Source: Thermoplasmata archaeon (lineage in GTDB: Archaea; Thermoplasmatota; SW-10-69-26). Taken from it: 6,911 nt of DNA. The position numbers and the translations under genes were made by a program. The notes below the pieces were generated by a model. It searched no databases. It saw only the letters and a program-made list of their open reading frames with translations, and had not been told where the DNA came from. How positions within the stretch are numbered: the stretch's first letter is position 1; each line of letters begins with the position of its first letter. The stretch spans positions 1-6,911 of the forward strand of contig PWVY01000151.1 of assembly GCA_003561665.1 (NCBI GenBank), given 5' to 3'. Below are positions 1-5,598 of the stretch, piece after piece.

Positions 1-644
1 ACGCCCAAGAACCCGACCTCGACGACACCACCATCGGGCACCCCGAAACCCTCCCCCAAGGCGTCACCACGCACACCCAAAAACGCTTCCACGACGCCCT
101 CGACACCCTCGAAACCCAAGGCGCCACCCTCAAACCCATCAACCTCCCCAACGCCAAAGAAGCCCTCGCCGTCTACTACGTCACCAACTACGCCGAATTC
201 GCCAGCGCCATGAACAAATACGACGGCACCCTCTACGGCGCCCCCCGCCAAGAAAGCCGCCAACGCCTCGGCCCCGAAGTCAAACGCCGCATCCTCCTTG
301 GCACCTTCATCACCACACGAGACCACAAAAACGCCTGGTACGAACGCGCCCGCAAAGCCCGCGCCCACATTCAACACGCCTGGCAACACTGCTTCCAAAC
401 CGTCGACCTCGTCGCCACCCCCACCATGCCCACCCCCCCACCCCCCCGCGAAGACGAAACACCCCCCCTCGAAGAATACGCCGCCGACATCCTCACCGTA
501 CAACCCAACCTCACCCACCAACCCGCAGGCACCCTCCCCATTCAACCCAGCCCCAACGGCCCCCTCGGCCTCCAACTCATCGCACCACCCCACCACGAAC
601 ACCGCATCATCGAAACCATGAGCGCCTACCAGGAACAACAATGA
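1..644 (+). CDS. gatA: Asp/Glu-tRNA amidotransferase subunit A, C-terminal part (partial at window edge)
   Basis: This is the 3' end of the glutaminase subunit of the GatCAB amidotransferase. The complex releases ammonia from glutamine and uses it to convert Asp-tRNA(Asn), and in many organisms Glu-tRNA(Gln), to the amide form. The frame is open from position 3 to the TGA at 642-644 (213 residues), so the gene starts outside the window; an internal ATG at 210 is not the start. Visible amidase-family landmarks are ALAVYYVTNYAEFASAMNKY followed by DG (the usual YY..E.SSN..RYDG region), GPEVKRRILLGTF, VDLVATPTMPT, and a C-terminal GPLGLQLIAPP. The catalytic Lys-Ser-Ser triad of the family lies upstream and cannot be checked. 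A proline-rich run (PTPPPP) replaces the usual PT.A..GE stretch. The last codons overlap gatB by 4 nt (ATGA), indicating translational coupling. Codons end mostly in C or A, as in gatB. gatC is not in the window. Confidence 0.93.
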   Translation, partial: AQEPDLDDTTIGHPETLPQGVTTHTQKRFHDALDTLETQGATLKPINLPNAKEALAVYYVTNYAEFASAMNKYDGTLYGAPRQESRQRLGPEVKRRILLGTFITTRDHKNAWYERARKARAHIQHAWQHCFQTVDLVATPTMPTPPPPREDETPPLEEYAADILTVQPNLTHQPAGTLPIQPSPNGPLGLQLIAPPHHEHRIIETMSAYQEQQ

Positions 645-1993
645 CCACCAACGCGAAAATCGGTCTCGAAGTCCACGCCCCCCTCAACCCCCAAACCAAA
701 CTCTACTGCCCCTGCCCCTCCCCCCACGAAAACCCCCAAGCCCCACCCAACACCCTCATCTGCCCCACCTGCACCGGACAACCCGGCGCACGCCCCCAAG
801 GCATCAACAAAAACGCCCTCACCAAAGCCATCCAAACCACGAAACTCCTCAACCTCACCCCCCAAAACCACGCCACCGTCCAACGCAAACACTACACCTA
901 CCCCGACCTCCCCAACAACTACCAACGCACCACCACCCCCCTCGGCCAAAACGGCCACTTCTGGAACGTCCGCATCCACGAAGCCCACATCGAAGAAGAC
1001 CCCGGAGCCTACGACCCCCACAACGACACCATCGACCTCAACCGAAGCGGCCAACCCCTCGTCGAGATCGTCACCCAACCCGACCTCGAAACCCCCCAAG
1101 ACATCGCCACCTGGCTCGACATCCTCCACCTCGCCCTCACCCGCGCCAACCTCATCCACCCCAACGCGCAACTCAAAACCGACGTCAACGTCTCCACCCA
1201 CGGCAACGACCGCGTCGAGATCAAAAACGTCACCGGCGGACGAAACGCCACGAAAGCTGCCCAACACGAGATCCAACGCCAACACACCCTCCACCAACAA
1301 GGCACCACCCCCACCCGAGAAACCCGCCACTACGACGAAACCACCGGCACCACCCGAAAAGGCCGCGAGAAAGAAACCATCGGCGACTACCGCTACATGC
1401 TTGACCCCGACCTCCCCACCCTCAACATCCCCCCCCTCACCCAAGAAACCCCCCCACCCCAAGACGCTACCCAACGCCTCCACCAACTCCTCGACGAACA
1501 CCACCACGAACTCGGCGAAGCCATCGCCCTCCTCCAAGACCCCCAACTGGAAACCCTCTACGACGAGATCCAAAACGCAACCGACCACAACCACGCAACC
1601 GAGGTCACCCTCCGACGCCTACGCAGCGAACTCGACTACCGAGACACCACCCTCACCCAACACGACATCCCCACGCAACCCATCAAAGACCTCGCCCAAG
1701 CCTGGCACGACGACGCCATCACCAAACACGTCTTCACACGCCTCCTACGCGCCCACCTCGACGGCGAAAACATCCAACCCCAACTCGAACAAGAAACCAA
1801 CACCACCCTCAACCTCGAACCCATCATCCAAGAGGTTCTCAACGAGAACCCCGACCCCATCCAAGACTACCGCGAAGGCAAACAAGAAGCGCTAAACTAC
1901 CTCGTCGGGCAAGTCATGCAACGCACCCAAGGCCGAGCGGACCCGAAAACGACGCGAGAAGGCCTCAAGGACGCGCTTAAGCAACGAAGCTAG
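641..1993 (+). CDS. gatB: Asp/Glu-tRNA amidotransferase subunit B
   Basis: GatB is the kinase and amidotransferase subunit. It activates the tRNA-bound Asp or Glu with ATP and transfers ammonia delivered from GatA. The protein has 450 residues, slightly short for the family (about 470-500). Visible landmarks: GLEVH (residues 8-12); a zinc site with Cys23 and Cys25 (CPC) and Cys41 and Cys44 (CPTC) followed by TGQPG; YPDLPNNYQ; IHEAHIEEDPG (the acidic catalytic strand); DLNRSGQPLVEIVTQPD; RVEIKNVTG; ETRHYDETTG; and DYRYMLDPDLP. The last 150 or so residues are the helical and YqeY-like tRNA-binding tail ending in EALNYLVGQVMQRTQGRADP. The RVEIKNVTG block resembles archaeal GatB. There is no AspRS-like insertion, so it is not GatE. 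The start ATG overlaps the gatA stop and has a weak AGGA six nt upstream. The usual Lys of YPDLPK is Asn. Composition is odd: rich in His (about 25), Asn, Gln and Thr, apparently driven by the C- and A-rich coding strand. Confidence 0.95.
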   Translation: MTTNAKIGLEVHAPLNPQTKLYCPCPSPHENPQAPPNTLICPTCTGQPGARPQGINKNALTKAIQTTKLLNLTPQNHATVQRKHYTYPDLPNNYQRTTTPLGQNGHFWNVRIHEAHIEEDPGAYDPHNDTIDLNRSGQPLVEIVTQPDLETPQDIATWLDILHLALTRANLIHPNAQLKTDVNVSTHGNDRVEIKNVTGGRNATKAAQHEIQRQHTLHQQGTTPTRETRHYDETTGTTRKGREKETIGDYRYMLDPDLPTLNIPPLTQETPPPQDATQRLHQLLDEHHHELGEAIALLQDPQLETLYDEIQNATDHNHATEVTLRRLRSELDYRDTTLTQHDIPTQPIKDLAQAWHDDAITKHVFTRLLRAHLDGENIQPQLEQETNTTLNLEPIIQEVLNENPDPIQDYREGKQEALNYLVGQVMQRTQGRADPKTTREGLKDALKQRS

Positions 1994-2005
1994 GACCGAC
2001 CGAAC

Positions 2006-2992
2006 CTACGCAGGCACAGGCCGCTCCAAGAGTTCACCCGCTGCAGCGGCGACATGACGCGGGGTCAACCCAAAAGCCTCGTACAACTCGTCTGGCGTGC
2101 CCGAGCGCCCGAAGTGATCCTGAACGCCCACCCGGGCCATCCGACAGGGGCGCGTCTCAACGAGAACCTCCGCAACAGCGCTACCAAGACCACCGATCAC
2201 GTTATGATCCTCGCACGTGACGATGGCGCCGGTTCGGCGAGAAAGGATCTCCACAAGATCACGGTCGATCGGTTTGATGGATGGGAAATTCGCGACGAGT
2301 GCGCTGACGCCGTCCTGCTCAAGCTTCTCGGCGGCTTCCATGGCTCGGCTGGTCATGGCTCCAGTCGCGGCCAGGGTGATATCCTCCCCCTCACGGAGGA
2401 TCTCCCCTTTGCCAATCGTGAAATCTTCAGGATCGTCGTGATAGATGGGGACTTTGTGGCGTGTGGTGCGCATGTACGCAGGCCCTTCGTGGTTGGCGAG
2501 GGCGATGGTTGCAGCTTCGGCCTCGATGCAATCGCTCGGGCAAAGGACGACCATGTTTGGAAGGGATCGGTAGATGGCCACGTCCTCGATGCATTGCGCA
2601 CTGGATCCGTCTTGTCCCGTGATCACGCCACCGTGGCTGCCGATGACTTTCACGTTGAGGTTCGGTCGCGCTATGCTGTTGCGGACCTGTTCGAACCCGC
2701 GCTCGCTGAAGATGGCGAACGTGGAAGCAAACGGATGCTTGCCAGCGCTTGCAAGACCGGCTGCCGTGACCATCATGTCCTGCTCGCTGATGCCCATCTG
2801 GTAGAACCGGTCGGGGAACTCGTCACCGAACCATTGCGACCGGGTCGAGCCCGCCAGATCCGCGTCGAGTGCGACGATGCTTTCGTCGGCTTGCCCAGCT
2901 TTGAGGAGCCCGTGGCCGTACCCGTTGCGAATCGGTTCAGGCTTGCGGCCTCCGGGGACCCCATTCGCTGTAGGTTGCGTGGCGGTTCCCAT
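2006..2992 (-). CDS. Transketolase, C-terminal subunit (split enzyme)
   Basis: This 328-residue protein is the second half of a two-gene transketolase, which moves two-carbon ketol units between sugar phosphates in the non-oxidative pentose phosphate pathway. It supplies the pyrimidine-binding domain (about residues 20-190) and the C-terminal transketolase domain (about 195-320). GISEQDM contains Glu70, the residue expected to activate thiamine diphosphate. Other landmarks are DADLAGSTRSQW, a His-Gly-Gly at 120-122, GQDGSSAQ (126-133), and EDHNVIGGLGSAVAEV near the C-terminus. In classical transketolases the GQDGSSAQ position reads DG.THQ with a conserved His, which here is Ala132. The ATG at 2992 is chosen because it lies 1 nt after the TAA of the N-terminal subunit and 7 nt after GAGGTG, a good ribosome binding site; an upstream in-frame start at 3013 would overlap the partner gene. 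Base composition is balanced, unlike gatB. The stop codon faces gatB's stop 12 nt away. Confidence 0.92.
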   Translation of the reverse strand: MGTATQPTANGVPGGRKPEPIRNGYGHGLLKAGQADESIVALDADLAGSTRSQWFGDEFPDRFYQMGISEQDMMVTAAGLASAGKHPFASTFAIFSERGFEQVRNSIARPNLNVKVIGSHGGVITGQDGSSAQCIEDVAIYRSLPNMVVLCPSDCIEAEAATIALANHEGPAYMRTTRHKVPIYHDDPEDFTIGKGEILREGEDITLAATGAMTSRAMEAAEKLEQDGVSALVANFPSIKPIDRDLVEILSRRTGAIVTCEDHNVIGGLGSAVAEVLVETRPCRMARVGVQDHFGRSGTPDELYEAFGLTPRHVAAAAGELLERPVPA

Positions 2993-2993
2993 C

Positions 2994-3848
2994 TTAAGCC
3001 ACCTCTTCCCCAAGCTCGGTGAGGGCTTGCGTCATCTCTTCATCGTTGAGGGCGCGGCCGTGGAATTCGGCCTTGTTCTCCATGAAGGAAACGCCTTTTC
3101 CTTTGACGGTGTGGGCAAGGATGAGCGTGGGTTTCCCCGTGGTCTCAAGGGCTTCGTCGTAGGCGCTTTCGATAGCAGAGAAGTCGTGGCCGTCAATCTC
3201 GATGACGTGCCATCCAAAGGAGCGCCATTTCCCGGCCAGGGGTTCGATGCCTTTCACGTCGTTGACGAACCCGTCGATTTGCACCTTGTTGTAGTCCACG
3301 ATCGCCGTGAGGTTGTCCAGTTTCTGGTGTGAGGCCGTCATGGCCGCTTCCCACACTTGGCCTTCTTGCTGTTCGCCGTCCCCCATCATGCACCACGTAT
3401 GGTAATCGGACCCGTCAAGTTTGGCTGCCATGGCGATGCCGTTGGCGAAGGAGAGACCTTGACCAAGGGATCCGGTGCTCATGTCACAGCCGGGGACTTT
3501 GATGTCGCTGTGGCCTTGAAGGAAGCTGTCGAAGCGTCGCAGGTTCCAGAGTTCCTCTCGCTCGAAGAAGCCCATATCCGCTAAGATGGCGTATTGACCC
3601 GGGCAGGTGTGCCCTTTGGAGAGGATGAACCGATCTCGCTCGGCCTCTCGTGGGGCCTCGGGGTCGACGTTCATGTATTTGGAGTAGAGCATAACGAGCA
3701 GCTCGGTCATCGAGAACGAGCCACCCGGATGGCCGCTCCCGGCCAGATGCGTCATCTTGAGAACGTCAACCCGGACACGCCGGGCCATCTCTGTTAGGTT
3801 CTCGTAGGTTACCTCGCTTTCATGCTGGAGGGAGGAGGCCGAGGCCAT
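2994..3848 (-). CDS. Transketolase, N-terminal subunit (split enzyme)
   Basis: This 284-residue protein is the thiamine diphosphate-binding half of the split transketolase and should assemble with the C-terminal subunit encoded 1 nt downstream. Visible landmarks: AGSGHPGGS with His40; ILSKGH with His80; LQGHSD with His113; STGSLGQGLSFANG (about 124-137); then the ThDP/Mg motif starting GDG at 156-158 and closing with DYNKVQIDG, where Asn187 is the metal-coordinating Asn; and AHTVKGKGVSFME toward the C-terminus. The family is well known for this two-gene layout in archaea and many bacteria. I chose the ATG at 3848: a TATA-like box sits 28 nt upstream, so an mRNA would start at or near this codon. 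A start at 3935 would add 29 residues with no family resemblance and would place the promoter inside the gene. A GGAGG lies about 16 nt before the ATG, too far for a normal ribosome binding site. Substrates cannot be told from sequence alone. Confidence 0.93.
   Translation of the reverse strand: MASASSLQHESEVTYENLTEMARRVRVDVLKMTHLAGSGHPGGSFSMTELLVMLYSKYMNVDPEAPREAERDRFILSKGHTCPGQYAILADMGFFEREELWNLRRFDSFLQGHSDIKVPGCDMSTGSLGQGLSFANGIAMAAKLDGSDYHTWCMMGDGEQQEGQVWEAAMTASHQKLDNLTAIVDYNKVQIDGFVNDVKGIEPLAGKWRSFGWHVIEIDGHDFSAIESAYDEALETTGKPTLILAHTVKGKGVSFMENKAEFHGRALNDEEMTQALTELGEEVA
3000..3005 (-). promoter_or_regulatory. Ribosome binding site of transketolase C-terminal subunit
   Basis: GAGGTG on the minus strand lies inside the last codons of the N-terminal subunit gene, 7 nt before the ATG at 2992. 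It complements the CCUCC at the 3' end of 16S rRNA and supports both the start choice and translational coupling of the two subunits. Confidence 0.65.
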
Positions 3849-3849
3849 C

Positions 3850-3864
3850 AAAGAAAGGGAAAAA
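3850..3864 (-). terminator. Possible U-rich termination tract after ahcY
   Basis: On the minus strand a pyrimidine tract holds T5, T3 and T3 runs separated by C, 112 nt after the ahcY stop. Archaeal transcription commonly ends at such U-runs without a hairpin. The tract lies between the transketolase TATA box and its ATG, so it could end ahcY transcripts where the next transcript begins. It may equally be just a pyrimidine-rich initiator region. Confidence 0.25.
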
Positions 3865-3872
3865 CCTCCTTG

Positions 3873-3881
3873 TGATAAACG
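3873..3881 (-). promoter_or_regulatory. Archaeal-type TATA box for the split transketolase operon
   Basis: The minus-strand element CGTTTATCA, preceded by ACAAA that could act as a BRE, is centred about 28 nt before the ATG at 3848. The spacing matches that at ahcY and again predicts a leaderless transcript. It sets the start codon choice for the N-terminal subunit. Confidence 0.6.
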
Positions 3882-3975
3882 TTTGTGCGTGCCCTTCCGG
3901 TGTAACGTGTCCAGGGCCTCACAGGAGCGCTTCATCTCGAACGACTGGAAGCCTCCACCGAAACACGAGGCGAGC

Positions 3976-5241
3976 TCACGTGCCTTCTCGCCAGCCGGTC
4001 ATATACTCGTGTTGCTCTTCGGTGAGTTCGTCGATCCTGATGCCCATGGCGTTGAGCTTGCGTTGGGCGATGTCCTCGTCGACCTCGATGGGCACATCGT
4101 GGACAACGGGGTCGAGGCCTTTGCTGTTCTCGTTGAGGTAGAGGACGGCGCGGGCCTGGTTGGCGAAGCTCATATCCATCACTTCGGGGGGGTGACCTTC
4201 GGCCATCGCGAGGTTCACAAGGCGTCCTTCTCCCAGAAGGATCACGCTGGACCCGTTGGGCAAGGTGAACCGGTCCACCCCTTCGCGGATCTGGTCGCGC
4301 TCGGTGTTCTCTTGAAGCCAGGCCGTATCGATTTCGTGGTCGAAGTGCCCAGCGTTGGCGACGATGCATCCGTCTTTGATCACGTCGAAGATCGCCTCGT
4401 CGACGATGTGTTTGTTCCCGGTGCTGGTCACGATCAGGTCCGCGTTGGGGGCGGCGTCTTTCATGGTTTGAACGTTGAAACCGTCCATGGCGGCTTCGAG
4501 AGCTCGTACGGGGCTGACCTCCGTGACCGTGACGCGCGCACCCATCCCTTCAGCACGCATGGCGATGCCTCGTCCGCACCATCCGTACCCGGCGACGACG
4601 ACGTGGCTTCCGGCCAGCAGCATGCTGGTGGCTCGGATGATCCCGTCGATGGTGCTTTGGCCTGTTCCGTATCGGTTGTCGAAGAAGTGTTTGGTTTGCG
4701 CGTCGTTAACCGCGATGACGGGGTATTCGAGGACGCCTTCGTTGGCCATAGCCCGGAAGCGTGTGACGCCGGTGGTGGTCTCTTCCGTTCCGCCTTCGAC
4801 GTTGGAGATGTCCTCAGGGCGTTCTTCATGAAGCTTGGAGACGAGGTCCCCCCCGTCGTCCATGGTGAAGTGTGGTTGGTGGTCGAGAGCGCTGTCCACA
4901 CATTCGTAGTATCCTTCGTGGTCGATGCCGTGGACGGCGTAAACGTGGATGCCCTCCTCGACGAGCGCGGCGGCGACGTCGTCTTGCGTGGAGAGCGGGT
5001 TGCTTGCGCAGAGGGCGACTTCGGCGCCGGCGGCTTGGAGGGTTCGCATGAGGTTCGCGGTTTCTTTGGTGACGTGAAGGCATGCGGCGATCCGTTTCCC
5101 TTGGAGGGGTTGGGTCTTGGCAAGGTCTTCGCGTAGATCTGCGAGAACGGGCATGCGTTCGTTGGCCCATTCGATGCGCTCTTTTCCCTCGGGCGCCAGA
5201 GAGGGATCCGCGATGCGGCTTTGGGTGGTCGTGGTCGGCAT
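3976..5241 (-). CDS. ahcY: Adenosylhomocysteinase (S-adenosyl-L-homocysteine hydrolase)
   Basis: This cytosolic NAD-dependent enzyme splits S-adenosylhomocysteine into adenosine and homocysteine, relieving product inhibition of methyltransferases and feeding the methyl cycle. The 421-residue length matches archaeal members. Substrate-domain landmarks are LHVTKET with His56, CASNPLSTQDD (78-88), FTMDDGGDL (125-133), GGTEETTTG with Glu153, and Lys184 and Asp188 in TKHFFDNRYGTGQST. The NAD-binding domain shows the Rossmann loop GYGWCGRG (218-225), then NAGHFDHEID and NLAMAEGHP. The SNPLSTQDD version and the short C-terminus (ending WREGT, without the ..YRY extension) are typical of archaeal and Thermotoga-type enzymes rather than of most bacterial and eukaryotic ones. 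The ATG at 5241 is preferred because a TATA-like element is centred 26 nt upstream and the 79 residues further upstream in frame are low-complexity with no family similarity. It follows metK and trm112 on the same strand after a 131-nt gap. Confidence 0.96.
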   Translation of the reverse strand: MPTTTTQSRIADPSLAPEGKERIEWANERMPVLADLREDLAKTQPLQGKRIAACLHVTKETANLMRTLQAAGAEVALCASNPLSTQDDVAAALVEEGIHVYAVHGIDHEGYYECVDSALDHQPHFTMDDGGDLVSKLHEERPEDISNVEGGTEETTTGVTRFRAMANEGVLEYPVIAVNDAQTKHFFDNRYGTGQSTIDGIIRATSMLLAGSHVVVAGYGWCGRGIAMRAEGMGARVTVTEVSPVRALEAAMDGFNVQTMKDAAPNADLIVTSTGNKHIVDEAIFDVIKDGCIVANAGHFDHEIDTAWLQENTERDQIREGVDRFTLPNGSSVILLGEGRLVNLAMAEGHPPEVMDMSFANQARAVLYLNENSKGLDPVVHDVPIEVDEDIAQRKLNAMGIRIDELTEEQHEYMTGWREGT

Positions 5242-5261
5242 TGTGTTCCGCGAGGTAATCC

Positions 5262-5273
5262 GTGTATAAGTAA
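5262..5273 (-). promoter_or_regulatory. Archaeal-type TATA box for ahcY (leaderless start)
   Basis: On the minus strand the sequence TTACTTATACAC stands out in a GC-rich gap. The centre of CTTATACA is about 26 nt upstream of the A of the ahcY ATG. In archaea, transcription starts about 25-27 nt downstream of the TATA centre, so the transcript would begin at or beside the start codon. No Shine-Dalgarno sequence is visible between the box and the ATG, which fits a leaderless mRNA. A purine-rich BRE is not obvious. Confidence 0.6.
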
Positions 5274-5372
5274 GCGGGGGGCTGGGAGGCGTTGGTTCGT
5301 TTCTGCGCCCGCTTGCTGGATTGATCTCTTGGTTTCTGGAGTCGGGGGCGTAGGATCTTCGTAGTTGTGGGG

Positions 5373-5597
5373 TCAGATGTTCCCGGTGGCTTCGTCGAGT
5401 TCGGCTTGGATCTCCTCTTGTAAATCGGGGGGGAGGAGGTTGGGGATGCCTTCGTCGATGGGGTAGCTGTGGCCGCACTCGGTGCAGGTGAGCGTGCCTT
5501 GGAGGACTTCACCGTCGTCGGCTTCTTCGTCGATGTCGAGTTCGAGGACGGCTTTGTCGTCGGGGCATCGTAGGATGTCCATGAGGTCTCGGTACAT
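5373..5597 (-). CDS. trm112: Trm112-family zinc-ribbon protein (methyltransferase activator)
   Basis: This 74-residue acidic protein belongs to the Trm112/UPF0434 family. In eukaryotes and haloarchaea, Trm112 binds and stabilises several SAM-dependent methyltransferases that modify tRNA, rRNA and release factors. It starts MYRDLMDILRCPDDK and ends in a strand-turn-strand that reads CTECGHSYPIDEGIPNLLPP. Likely zinc ligands are Cys11, Cys38 and Cys41; the fourth position of a CP.C motif is Asp14, a CP.DK variant I associate with haloarchaeal homologues. By my count there are 21 D/E and only 3 K/R, consistent with a salt-in cytoplasm. The ATG at 5597 is 1 nt beyond the metK stop and is preceded by GGAGGG with 8 nt spacing, so the longer in-frame extension up to 5777 (inside metK) is rejected. 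Co-transcription with metK links SAM supply to a methyltransferase partner. The specific partners are not encoded here. Confidence 0.87.
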   Translation of the reverse strand: MYRDLMDILRCPDDKAVLELDIDEEADDGEVLQGTLTCTECGHSYPIDEGIPNLLPPDLQEEIQAELDEATGNI

Positions 5598-5598
5598 G

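Noticed and set aside
433..468. Three C7 runs in gatA as a regulatory i-motif/G4 or a frameshift hotspot
   Set aside because: They encode the in-frame PTPPPP and TPPLEE segments, and the frame remains intact into a normal GatA C-terminus; explained by local Pro codons (CCC).
626..1594. Long minus-strand open frame opposite gatB (322 residues, Gly/Val-rich)
   Set aside because: It is a product of the T-poor, C-rich coding strand of gatB, which leaves few stops on the opposite strand; low-complexity Gly/Val composition, no recognisable motif, and gatB is unambiguous.
2054..3022. Plus-strand open frame of 322 residues opposite the transketolase C subunit
   Set aside because: Antisense shadow of a clearly recognised gene; no family motif, ribosome binding site or promoter.
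3883..5136. Plus-strand open frame of 417 residues opposite ahcY
   Set aside because: Antisense shadow; Val/Gly/Asp-rich sequence mirrors the ahcY codons and shows no domain.
5242..5372. SAM or SAH riboswitch, or other structured RNA, between trm112 and ahcY
   Set aside because: No recognisable riboswitch core or stable stem was seen, and the promoter sits about 26 nt before the ATG, leaving no leader RNA.
5242..5478. N-terminal extension of ahcY by 79 residues
   Set aside because: Arg/Pro-rich without family similarity, runs through the trm112 3' end and the ahcY TATA box; the ATG at 5241 fits family length and promoter.
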